Shown here one piece after another: positions 49,813 to 61,009 of a stretch of DNA of 64,000 nucleotides. The notes below the pieces were generated by a model, which worked only from the letters and a program-made list of their open reading frames with translations, did not search any database and was not told the DNA's origin. The translations under genes were made by a program, and so were the position numbers. Source of the stretch: Urechis unicinctus (Eukaryota > Annelida > Polychaeta > Xenopneusta > Urechidae); the NCBI GenBank assembly GCA_034190875.2, contig CM067348.1, positions 11,169,346 to 11,233,345 of the forward strand. Reading direction: 5' to 3'. The stretch's first letter is position 1, and every line of letters starts with the position of its first letter.

Positions 49813-51030
49813 GCATTTATATGACTGAACGATGGTGGGTTTAATTTTGGCAAGGGGGAGTATCGATCTATAAGTATACGTTACCATCTAAAGAGATGTG
49901 AGAGGTTGTGAGCTGGTTCTTTAGTGGAGAATTAAACATGAACTGCAGTTACCGCGAGGAGAAGCGCTGTGACCTTGGATACTAATTTGTATGCGAAGGT
50001 AAATGAATCCCACGCTCGGTTCGTTGCAACTAACTGCACTGATCACCATCAGCGCCACTTCTTATTAATAGCACTCTATTTAATGTGAAGGAGTCGAGTA
50101 ACAGCATGTTTTGGGTAAACATTTAATTTTATTTTACAAATAATTCTAAAGTAGCATACCCAGTAAAATCATGGTTCAAATCACATACGTAAAATATTTT
50201 GTATTACATGATAGAATACAGAGTGATCGCTGAGTGCAGGTGCACTGCAAATCAATTACCAGTATTACAATGAGGCAGATAATGATTACAAGTATAGTAA
50301 CGTTATGACTGATTGACAGCTAATGGTATATGTATGATGTTGATACATTGATACAATAAGTGAAATAGATAACTATGATATGTCTAGAACAGGCAACACA
50401 ACGCAGGATAAAGCTACTTTAATTGGTGATGACACAGATAGGATTAATTTATATACCTATACATCTACAGACATACATATTACAACAGCAAGTGTTAAAT
50501 GACAAAACTAGAGAAAAACATGTACTAAAGGTGGGATGACATTGAAAACGGGAAGGGTAGGAGGGGATCGGAACAGAGAGCAAATCCGATTGGCGTTAAT
50601 GAAGCGATCGGAGAATAGGTCGGCCCGGTGAGGAATTCCTCGCCGGGCCGTCCTATTCTCCGACGTTCCCATTCTCCGACCTGCCGTTTCCAAGACGGGT
50701 CCTGATAGGATCTTGAGTAGCTATTGTGACATTGCTGTTTATCATCGGGGTTGTGATTAGCCCTACAAGACGTCTGCGTAGACGTCTTACCTTTTTTCGA
50801 AACAACGCAATGCGAATATTTTTAGATCGATTCAGACAACTACCAAGCACAAAACATACACAAGTGATGGAGTTATAGAATGCAATTATGTTTTACGGAC
50901 GATTTTATCCCTTTTCGGCGGAGGATTTCATCCATGGTAATTTTTTATAGTTCGATCAATTTGGGAAGCGGTAAAAAGTCAGAAACACAGCAACATGTTT
51001 GTTTACAGAATGACGAAGTCTAATGCTAAG
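49813..51030. other. No gene seen, apart from a hairpin
   Basis: There is no convincing coding region. It contains the 28-bp-arm hairpin at 50608-50663 and a short inverted repeat AAGACGTCT-GCGT-AGACGTCTT at about 50767-50788. Confidence 0.5.
50608..50663. repeat. GC-rich inverted repeat (hairpin)
   Basis: Two 28-nt arms with two mismatches and no loop, centred on GAATTC: TCGGAGAATAGGTCGGCCCG ... CCGTCCTATTCTCCGA. It may be the remains of a foldback element. Confidence 0.9.
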
Positions 51031-51250
51031 CCCGGGGGGGGGGCACTTAAGTGTAAGGATATAGTATACATGTGCCGCACGAAGGGGGGTGGTTTTTTCG
51101 ACATCTCGACTTTTACGACGGGTTAGACAATCGCATAATACCTTGTACGATGGAGTATACTTTTTCTCATTCTCAACGAGTTCAACGGGTACGGGATTTC
51201 GAGGTCCCGCGGCACACTCCTATCCAAGTTAGGGTAAGTGCCCCCCACTT
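51031..51250 (+). mobile_element. MITE-like element, copy C
   Basis: Begins CCCGGGGGGGGGGCACTTAAG and ends GGGTAAGTGCCCCCCACTTG, with internal TTTACGACGGG and TTGTACGATGG boxes and GAGGTCCCGCGGCACACTCC near the right end as in copies A and B. The boxes are somewhat decayed. Confidence 0.75.
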
Positions 51251-51589
51251 GGGATGCTAAGGCAATGCGGGAAATCGCGAGAATTAATAGTTTCCAAAAT
51301 GGCAGACTTCGTATCGCGATTTGTTCGGAAACGAACTATCGATGGCATTCATTGAAGAATAGCGTCGAGTGGTGTTAAGTTTTTTGGAGCGAAAGGTCTA
51401 TTTTTTGTAAAGGCTCTTGATATATGTTATTTTCTAGGTGCGAAATATAGCCCTTCGCGAGATATAGTCCAAACGAGATATCGCCGACTGTGTTTGACTA
51501 ACTCTTCGTAACGGTATAAATTCATGTTACCGTTACACCGGAGCTAGGTTGTGATCTGCTTGACTCTAGCATGGGGCCACTGGGACTGT

Positions 51590-52950
51590 AGACGATGTGT
51601 AGTTAGTGGATGGCATTGTGTTGTAGAAGGAGTGTTTCGTTATTGCGTAATTGGCCATGTCTGCAAAGTTTGGCTGTGTGGTTCTGCTCACCACAAAAGG
51701 AGCAAGCTTTGCGATGACGTTTGCTGTTAGTTTTGTGGTTCAATGGTCTGTGTGTGGTGGACGGTCTGTGTTCAATGGTCTGTGTGCGGTGGACGGTCTG
51801 TGTTCAATGGTCGGTGTGGGGTTTGTTGCTCTGACGTTAAGGTGCCAAATCTGATCTGTGTCTTTTTGACAATGCGGACAAATTTGTTCATGCTTCTCAG
51901 AACATTGTTAGGTTCCTATGTAGTTGATGTGGAGTTGATCCGGATGAAAGGGAGACTTGTGTTGTGGGAAATCAAAGGCATTGCTGTGGTCCACAAAAGT
52001 CATGGATTGGTGCTTGTTGCAGATGTCAGCAAGCCTTCCCTTGACGTCATCAATCTTTGATTTCAGATGGATGTCATTCCGAGGCAATATTGCTGACACA
52101 TCCAATTGAGTCTTTGGTCCATGTGTGCCGCTAGTATTGATGGTCCATGTGTGCCGCTAGTATTGCTGAGGTCGTTGAAGCTGTGAATAATGCTGTTGGT
52201 TGACTGACCCGAATAAAAGGTTGTTTGTACCAACGTGGACAATAATGTTGCTCAGACAGCTTCTCGTCAAGTGTTTCGACTGTTGCACCTTTGAGGGTTC
52301 TCACAGTTATTCAGCCCAGCTTGGCGTTATTGTTGGAGTCCAGTGGAGTTGACAGAGACTTAGTGGGCTCACTCGCGATAGCTGTCCATGACGGCTGTTC
52401 TACCAATGCTTCAGCCAATATTGGAATGCTATCACATTCGAAACCGATATTTTGTGTGTTGTTTTTGGTCACTTTCTGCTGCACCTGGTCTCTTAAAGTT
52501 AGCACTTCTTCCTCAAAAGCCAATAATCGGCTACATTGCTGGGGTCATCAGTGCCATGAACATAGTACGGGATATTGTTCAATTGCACACACAGCGATCC
52601 AGGCGCCTGTACTTTGGGTGAATAATTGACCAGTCTTGGGTTCCGCATCTATTTTCATCACTGGCGAACTACTGAAATTGTCAACATTGAAGTCTACATA
52701 TGTGCAGCTTGGGTTCATTTTCATTAGTGTCTGTCTCTTCTTGCAGCTATCACTTTTGTTTGTTTTTGTTCTTGTCGTTGTTATGCGAATCAGGTTGGCA
52801 TCGTTTACCTTCCTTGAGATGCTACTGAAACGACGCACCTCCATCCTTGTAGTTCACACCGATGGCGTCACAACTAACGTAGAACTTTCAAATCGCACTT
52901 CTCGCTTACTAAGTAACATATTATTTCGGCTGGATAAAAATGGCATTAGC
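51590..52950 (-). mobile_element. LINE ORF1 remnant: coiled coil, SGNH esterase-like, CCHC
   Basis: Read on the minus strand: a coiled-coil-like stretch (MAFEEEVLTLRDQVQQKVTK, about 52523-52460); an esterase-like region with IIVHVGTNN (about 52265-52235), VSAILPRNDIHLKSKIDDV and FHPDQLHINYIGT (52105-51908); then a CCHC knuckle CSFCGEQNHTAKLCRHG at about 51710-51655. This order is that of ORF1 proteins of CR1/Jockey-like LINEs. It is broken by frameshifts, for example between the HVGTNN block and the VSAI block. There is no ORF2 next to it. Confidence 0.6.
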
Positions 52951-53330
52951 TAGGTAACAATGACGGTGACTTTGTAACTTTAACGTTGGCTTGGTAACAA
53001 TGACGTTGAAAGTGAAACAATGACGTTAACTAGGTAACAATGGTGTTTCCTGGGTAACATTACCGTTGGCTTGGTAACAATAGTGTTGTCTGGGTAACAA
53101 CGATGCTGTAACAATGGCCTAGACTGAGGATTGATGACCTTGGAACAATGACGTTAGCTGGTTAACAAATGTTAGCTGATAACAATAACATCGACTGACA
53201 CACTTTGGTGTTGGTTTGGTTACATGTTTGGAAACTTGGTTACAATGGTATTGACCTAGTTGTAATGGAGTTAACTTGATTACAATTAAGTTGTCTGGGT
53301 TGCATTGCTTTAGTGAAAATACGATTTAAC
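52951..53330. repeat. Degenerate 18-22 bp repeat
   Basis: Repeated TAACAATGACGTT(A/G)(A/G)CT(A/T)GG words with changing spacing, ending close to the left LTR of the Gypsy element. Confidence 0.75.
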
Positions 53331-53386
53331 GGCGCACCTATTCTAGTGTGTTGCAAGGTACCTACAAATGTTGGGGACATTACGAA

Positions 53387-53483
53387 TGTAAACAGCCAAC
53401 GCCATGATGCGTCAAACAGGAAGCAACTTTATTACAAGGTCAAGGTCATTCCATCCGGTGGGTGCACAAACGATATCGTAACA
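53387..53483 (-). repeat. Gypsy 3' LTR
   Basis: 97 bp, TG...CA ends on both strands (TGTAAACAGCC on the plus strand, TGTTACGATATCG on the minus strand). It is preceded on the plus strand by the target duplication ACGAA. Confidence 0.95.
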
Positions 53484-53620
53484 TTTCCCTTTTTTAAGAC
53501 AGGAAATCTCTGAATCCAAAATTACCTCAACCTTGACTTAACTAAAAAACCTTAAGCACTTAAAACATACATTCCTTGATGTACAATCAACTGAAACACT
53601 TTAAATCTTTAGCAGGATAT

Positions 53621-54214
53621 TCATCGACATATTATCTGAAACGCTGCGAGTAAACACCTTTGAACCATCAGGCTGGCATGGTTCAGCATTACCATGTTTT
53701 TCAGTTGTTGGCACAGTTTGATTTTCACTCTTTTTAGCCACATCAGCTGTTTCTGGCTTTCTACACCTTTGTCAAACACCTTTTCAGGCACGCTTGCACT
53801 CGTTACACTTTGACCGATAGTTGTATGCAGATCTTTTTGATTTCTACGGTACTCATGCCCATTCCTAGCAACAACATATGACCTAGGTTCAGGCCCTACT
53901 TTTGTCACCTTTGCTGGTAACCAGCCTTCTGAGGTGTTAATCCTCACTTTCTCTCCTAGACTCGGTTGTTCGCGTTCTTTGGACGATGCCATTTTGTCAT
54001 ACTGAGCCTTATACTTTGCAGCCTTCTCTTCCAGAGCAGTAGTGAGCTTGACCATAATGGGTTTTGGTCGAAGCTGTTTCCACGTAGTCGGCACTGTTGA
54101 ACGCAGCCTACGACTCTGCAGAATTTGCGCAGGTGACGCATGAAGCCCATCTATTGGCGTGATGCGCCACTCAAGAACTGCTAGTGCTACATCGCTCTTA
54201 TCAATGCGACAGGC
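53621..54214 (-). pseudogene. Gypsy part: integrase C-terminal region
   Basis: Fossil part. WRITPIDGLHASPAQILQSR and LGEKVRINTSEGWLPAKVTK are typical of the C-terminal end of Ty3/Gypsy integrases. It is separated from the rest of pol by the nested LINE. Confidence 0.8.
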
Positions 54215-57200
54215 GTGGACTTGAGGTCCATGAATACTGGGATGGCATCCAGCGCCTTATCTGTGCTCTAGCTGTGATGGTTACTAGGGCTAGTTAGGGT
54301 TCCGTCAGGGTGTTTGTGAGTTCATACCAGCCTCGGCTGTAAACAGCACGGTACTCTTGACAGCTATGGTTCCTCGTACTTAGTTCCTCTTAGTATCACA
54401 GTCAGTCAAAATCCTGTGCCTTCAGGTATAAGGTTCTTCAGCCAAAGGCTAAGGGAGTAAACCCTAACAGAAAATCCGGAGTGGAGCCCCTAAGGCAGTC
54501 TGTAGACAAATTCTGTCTACATTCTGGCAACTCCTGCACCTCTTCTGAACCTTCGATCGTCTTGATTACTTCTTGCCATTGAAAAACGTTTTGCAGAGAC
54601 GAGAGAGTGAGGCTGACTCAGCGCAAATCTCCCTCACTTTAATCAAATTCACGCGCACCTCATCTTTCATTCAACCAACTCATCCTCAAAAGTCCTGTGG
54701 CGACGGGCAAGTGGTGAAGCAGCAGGTGCGGATACACTGGAAGCTGTCAGTCACAAACCTGCACACAGGCGGCTCAGGCCATATGGTCGTCTTCAATTGT
54801 AAGAAGCAGTGATGGAATTCGGCAGTCCCCTGAGTAACTGAGCAGCCCTCTTTAGGACAGCACTGCTCACCTCCCTAGAATGAGGAAGGGGCTAGAAAAG
54901 GTGCCCTAAACATTGCCTGCTTCACAATCTACCTGTTCAGCTTACCGCGGCTGGAAAGGATCCCACCTCAGCGGTAGAAACAATAAGAAACAAATTAAAA
55001 CCACAAACCTTGTATTTGGGGCTTGGAATGTGCGTACACTTCTTGATAACCCAAATTCTCATAGGCCAGGCAGAAGAACAGCACTTGTCGGCCATGAGCT
55101 CGCACGGTACAACATAGACATTGCTGCCCTCAGTGAAACTCGTTTTGCTGAAGAAGGGCAACTAACTGAGATTGGAGCTGGCTATACATTCTTTGGGAGT
55201 GGAAAGGCTATTGATGATCGGCGTGAATCAGGTGTTGGATTCGCAGGCAAGAATCACCTGGTCAAGAAACTTGCAAGTTTACCTAAAGGTGTAAATGACC
55301 TCCTCATGTCTCTTTGCCTTCCAATTGGTAGAGATAAGTATGCCACAGTAATCAGCTGCTATGCTCCAACAAAGACAAACCCTGATGATGCAAAGGACAA
55401 GTTTTACCAGGACCTACACCAACTTGTGTCCAACACTCCCAAGAGTCACAAACTAGTCCTCCTCGGCGACTTCAATGCAAGAGTAGGAAATGATCATGCC
55501 ACCTGGACAGATATTATTGGTATACATGGGGTTGGAAAATCAAATAGCAATGGTCACTTAATGCTGCAGTTTTGCACAGAGCACCAGCTACTTATAACAA
55601 ATACTGTCTTTAGACTTCGTACAGGAAACAAAACAACCTGGATGCACCCAAGATCAAAGCATTGGCATTTAATTGACTTTGTTATTGTCAGAAAATCAGA
55701 CAGACAAGATGTCTCGATAACCAAAAGTATGTGTGGTGCAGAGTGTTGGACTGATCACAGACTTCTAAGATCTAAGATGAAGCTAAAAATACAACCACAG
55801 AGACGTCCACAGGGGTCTAAAACAACCAAAAAACTTGATTTGTCTAAACTAAAAGACACGTCAGTTCAAAAGAAACTCCAGGATGAAATGGAGACTAAAC
55901 TGAATGACCTCCAGCTAAACTCCATGGATATCGAAGAAAACTGGTCATCTTTCCGAGACACTGTGTATGCCACATCGCAAGAAGTCCTAGGACATCCACG
56001 AAAACAACATCAAGACTGGTTTGATGATAATGACAATGACATAAAGCTGTTATTAGAAAATAGAAAGACATCTTTAAGAAACCTTAACAACAATCCCTCA
56101 ACAGCAAATAAGGTTGCTCACCAGAAAAATTGTAGTAGTATCCAACGCAGATTAAGAGAGATGGAGAACAAATGGTACCAAGACAGAGCGGCTGAAATTC
56201 AGCATTATGCAGACATTCTTGACATGAGGAATTTCTATGCTGCCCTAAGGACTCTGTTTGGGCCTCAATCATCAAGCTGCTCCCCGCTTCTCTCCTCTGA
56301 TGGAAATACTCTCATTACAGACAAAGATGGAATTTTAAATAGATGGGCTGAACACTTCGAAAGTGTCCTAAACAAACCCTCTCAGGTAAATTCCGACGCC
56401 TTAAAAAACTCCCACAGGTCCCAACGAACCATGACCTAGATATTATACCATCTATTGCGGAAGTCAATAAAGCAATAAAAACAATTATCAAGTGGAAAAG
56501 CACCTGGTTCAGATGCTATACCTGCTGAAATCTACAAATTTGGAGGTGCAAAACTCCATAGAAAGCTCACAAAATTGATTCAACAAATGTGGAATCAATC
56601 TAAAATACCTCAGGAATTCAAAGATGCAAACATAGTCCATCTATACAAAAAGAAAGGCAGTAGCAAATCCTGTGATAACCACAGAGGCATTTCTCTGCTA
56701 TCAATAGCCGGAAAAACACTTGCTCGAATTCTTCTGAACAGGCTCATTAAACACCTAGAGCTAGGGCTCTTACCAGAAAGCCAATGCGGATTTAGGAAAG
56801 ACCGTGGGACAATCGACATGATATTTGCAGCCAGACAACTTCAGGAAAAATGTCAGGAACAAAATGTTGATCTGTACTTCACATTTATCGACCTCACAAA
56901 GGCCTTCGATACAGTGTGCAGAGAAGGTCTTTGGAAGATAATGTCCAAATTTGGTTGCCCAGACAAATTTGTCTCCATAATTAGGGAGTTTCATGATGGC
57001 ATGCAGGCAAGAGTACTTGATAGTGGCGAATTTTCCGACCCTTTCGATGTTTTTCAAACGGTGTGAAACAAGGGTGTGTACTTGCACCTACACTCTTCAG
57101 CATGATCTTCTCAGCAATGCTAAGCCTAGCTTTCAAACCAGAAGATCCGGGTTTTGAAATCAGATATCGAACTGATGGAGATCTCTTCAATCTTCAACGT

Positions 57201-57659
57201 CTCAAAGCTAAAACAAAGGTCAACATCACTAAAGTAAGAGACTTCCTGTTTGCCGATGACTGTGCCCTTGCTGCACCCAAATGAGAATGCAATGCAACAT
57301 TGCATGGACATTTTTTTTGCAATATCCTGTGACAATTTTGGTCTAACCATTAGTACAAAAAAGACTGAAGTGCTTTACCAACCAGCACACCAGAAATAAA
57401 TGTAAACAACCAAATGCTATCAAACACTGCTAAATTCACATACCTTGGCAGCACACTCTCTAACACAATCCATATAGATGACGAAAAGTGACTCTCCAGG
57501 ATATCCAAGGCTAGCCAAGCTTTATGGCAGACAGTTGCAAAAAGGGAAGCCAGAAATCAAGACATGCAGCGATCCCCAACCTCAATGCCAACACAGGATA
57601 AAACCAGGACATCTCCGTCCTGGCTAGGATGAATGATGACTGAAAGATGGTCCTCTTCA
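54215..57659 (+). mobile_element. LINE nested in the Gypsy element (CFDP2/RTE-like)
   Basis: A non-LTR element opposite in strand to its host. The 5' region is 54215-54912. ORF 54913-56439 (508 codons) has an APE endonuclease: VFGAWNVRTLL, AALSETRFAE, VLLGDFNARVG, HWHLIDFVIV and ECWTDHRLLRSK. The RT follows: SDAIPAEIYKF, NHRGISLLSIAGKTLARILL, FIDLTKAFDTV and FLFADDCAL. Frameshifts lie near 56400, 56500 and 57060, with a stop at 57282-57284, so ORF2 is dead. Sequence of the same type (KKTEVLYQP) continues to about 57650, where the 3' part is missing. Being nested, it is younger than the Gypsy insertion. The family resembles elements annotated as craniofacial development protein 2-like; the clade is tentative. 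Confidence 0.88.
54913..56439 (+). CDS. LINE endonuclease frame
   Basis: 508 codons. The N-terminal about 270 residues form an exonuclease-endonuclease-phosphatase domain with the expected Asn (WNVRT), Glu (SETRF), Asp/Asn (GDFNARVG) and terminal Asp-His (TDHRLL) residues. It nicks target DNA in target-primed reverse transcription. The following about 200 residues are a linker towards RT, ending in the first frameshift. Confidence 0.85.
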   Translation: MPASQSTCSAYRGWKGSHLSGRNNKKQIKTTNLVFGAWNVRTLLDNPNSHRPGRRTALVGHELARYNIDIAALSETRFAEEGQLTEIGAGYTFFGSGKAIDDRRESGVGFAGKNHLVKKLASLPKGVNDLLMSLCLPIGRDKYATVISCYAPTKTNPDDAKDKFYQDLHQLVSNTPKSHKLVLLGDFNARVGNDHATWTDIIGIHGVGKSNSNGHLMLQFCTEHQLLITNTVFRLRTGNKTTWMHPRSKHWHLIDFVIVRKSDRQDVSITKSMCGAECWTDHRLLRSKMKLKIQPQRRPQGSKTTKKLDLSKLKDTSVQKKLQDEMETKLNDLQLNSMDIEENWSSFRDTVYATSQEVLGHPRKQHQDWFDDNDNDIKLLLENRKTSLRNLNNNPSTANKVAHQKNCSSIQRRLREMENKWYQDRAAEIQHYADILDMRNFYAALRTLFGPQSSSCSPLLSSDGNTLITDKDGILNRWAEHFESVLNKPSQVNSDALKNSHRSQRTMT

Positions 57660-58290
<631 letters not shown>

Positions 58291-58299
58291 TATATGTAC

Positions 58300-59956
58300 A
58301 TTAAAAAAGTTCAGGACCGACTTTTCAATTTGGGCAAGGACTGGTAACTTTGGAAAGTTGCAGATGTCAACCCACGCGAGACATAAGCCACCGGCTTTTT
58401 CATTCTGTAACAGACACGCACCTAACCCATACGCCGAAGCATCCACTGACACCGTAACTGGCTCACTCAAGCTATAATAGCTGAGTACAGGGGTTTTCAC
58501 TACATCCCTCTTCAACTGCTCAAAGGCATCTTGCTGTGGCTTATCCCAATGCCATGTTGTTGTGGCACACTGAAGGGTCCGCAACGGTGCGGCCTTCTCA
58601 GACAACTTTGGAATGAATTTTCCAACATATGTCACCATTCCAAGCCACCTAGTGAGCTCATCAACATTCTCAGGTTCCTTAAAACTCGTGATCGCTCTCA
58701 CCTTTTCAGGATCAATACACACACCCTCCTCGGAGAAAATGTGACCCTGGTACACAACTGAATTAACAGCAATTTTGCACTTGGCTTTGTTCAAGCCCAG
58801 CCCGCACTCAAGAGCTCTGTCTTGAACGTTTCTCAGAATCACATCATGCTGTGCTCTGTTGGCAGCAGCAATCAATATATCATCACGCACAATCTCGACA
58901 CCCTCGATGCCAGAAAACAGTGTAGTGATCGTCCGCTCCCACACTTCAGGGGCAGACGAAATACCAAATGGCATTCGCAGAAACTTATATATAGTTATAT
59001 CTCCCATACGGGGAGTTGAATGTCAACAACTTGGCCGTCGCTTCTGTCACCGGTTTCTGATAGAATGCTTGACCCGCATCCAAGACAGAGAACACTGACT
59101 TACCGGCAAGACAAACAGCAACATCCTCGACTGTGCGCATAGGGTAGTGTTCACGCATGATACCCTCATTCAACTGTCTGGGGTCGATACACAAACGCAA
59201 CTCACCACTCTTTTTCTCGATAACCACCAACGAGTTCACCCACTCAGTTGGTTCTGTGACAGGCTCAATAATTGCTTGATCCACTAGTTTGTCAAGGGAT
59301 CGCTTGAGGGGTTTAAGCATTGCATGTGGTACTTTACGTGAGGGGTTAACAACCGGCTTCACCTCAGGTTTCATCTTTGCATCGTATAAAACACCCTTTA
59401 TACACCCTAGCCCACTGAACACCATTTTGTATTTGGACTCATCAAGAAATTCTGCACTTGTGTTCGCTTCTCTCGACACCTGACACGTTTTCTTGAGCAA
59501 ACCTAGCTCAACACATGCATCGAGACCTAAAATCGGACATGCACTACCCTTGATGACCATAACATCTATTACATAGTACTTGCTTCTAAAGCAGACTTGC
59601 AATTTAGCTTGACCCTCAGGTTTTACTGCTTTGCCAAAATAACCAACTAGCCGCGCACCACACGGCTTTACCTTGACATGCGGAAACTTGTTGGCAAGAA
59701 AATCACATGAAATTGTGTTCACTTCACTACCAGTGTCTAATTTGAACACTACCTTTTCACTGTCCTCCACCTCTACAGACACTCGCCAGTCCTTCCTTTG
59801 TGACACCTGATTCACACCACATGATGTATTGCCGATACTGTCTACAAACAAACTGTCACTGTCTTCATCGTTATCTACTTGAACCTGGTGTGCCCGTTTG
59901 GTGTGACACATTTTCGCGTAATGTCCTTTACGGCCACACATCCGACACAGCACCAT
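58300..59956 (-). pseudogene. Gypsy part: pol (zinc knuckle, protease, RT)
   Basis: Fossil part. From the minus-strand start: CRMCGRKGHYAKMCH (CCHC), KLDTGSEVNTISCDFL (aspartic protease), KKSGELRLCIDPRQLNEGIM and SVLDAGQAF (RT), RMPFGISSAPEVWER, IVRDDILIAA (RT active-site box) and [17 protein letters not shown] (start of RNase H). This is the standard Ty3/Gypsy order. Confidence 0.9.
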
Positions 59957-60697
59957 CTACGCAGGACATCCGTTCTGTAAATGCTTCTCGTGTCCACACT
60001 TGTCACATGCCTTTTTCACGCTTGACTCGTGGCTTGCACCATGCGCAGCACCTTTTCCACGACCACGGCCTCTACCACGACCACGGTAACCCTGGCCATG
60101 TCCTCGGTTATTTGAGTGTCCATGTCCATCACTCACGGCTTCAACAGCTTTCTCCGGCTCCTGTAGCTTCGTCCGTATTTCATGGGTTGAGAACATCTTC
60201 AACGCCTTCTCCAGAGTCAGATCATCCTCCTCATAGGGTTTGTCGCGCAATTTCTCATCTGGCAACATACCGAACAACAACTGATCACGTATTAATGAGT
60301 CCTCTACAGCACCAAAGTTACATGTCTCGGCTAACTTTCGGAGTGCGCTGACGACTTGCGTCCCCGATTCACCGGTCTGCTGCTTGCGGATGAAAAATCG
60401 CTCCCTTTCCAGCAACTCATTCACTTTAGGGATACAGTGTGCTTCAAACTTGGCCAACACAATTGCGAGATCAAACTTATCTTCATCACGGGCAAACTGG
60501 AACGACTCATACACAGCCATTGCTCGTGGGCCAGTAACATTCAACAAACACATCACTTTCCTCTTGTCAGGCTTTTCATCTAGCCCACTGGCACACATGA
60601 AAATATTAAATGCATTTTGAAACTTTTTCCAGTTCTGAGACACATTGCCAGTGAAGTCTATCTCTCTGGGTGCTTTGAACGCACTAAGCCCGGTCAT
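59957..60697 (-). pseudogene. Gypsy part: gag
   Basis: Fossil part with a 246-codon open frame. The N-terminal capsid-like region has SQNWKKFQNAFNIFM and TGPRAMAVYESF; the C-terminal RG-rich stretch (RGRGRGRGRG) is followed by a Cys/His knuckle CDKCGHEKHLQNGC. It ends next to the pol frame, as is usual for the family. Confidence 0.88.
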
Positions 60698-60904
60698 TGT
60701 GATGCAAGGATCACTACACAGTCAATCAGAAGAAGCGTGACAGACACTACTTACGATAGGCCACACAGTCAAAATATCAACTTGACAACACAATCGAAGC
60801 AAATGACTGGCAAGTAAAGTGTCTGGTCTTCCGAATTCCACATCCATTTCACGCCGATGCCTATTACCAAGGATGATTTCACTCGATTTTTACTTCTGAC
60901 ACCA

Positions 60905-61001
60905 TGTAAACAACCAACGCCATGATGTGTCAAACAGGAAGCAACTTTATTACAAGGTCAAGGTCATTCCATCCGGTGCGTGCACAAACGATATCGTAAC
61001 A
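60905..61001 (-). repeat. Gypsy 5' LTR
   Basis: 97 bp, 94 of 97 identical to the 3' LTR. It is followed on the plus strand by ACGAA, the second copy of the target duplication. Confidence 0.95.
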
Positions 61002-61009
61002 ACGAATAG

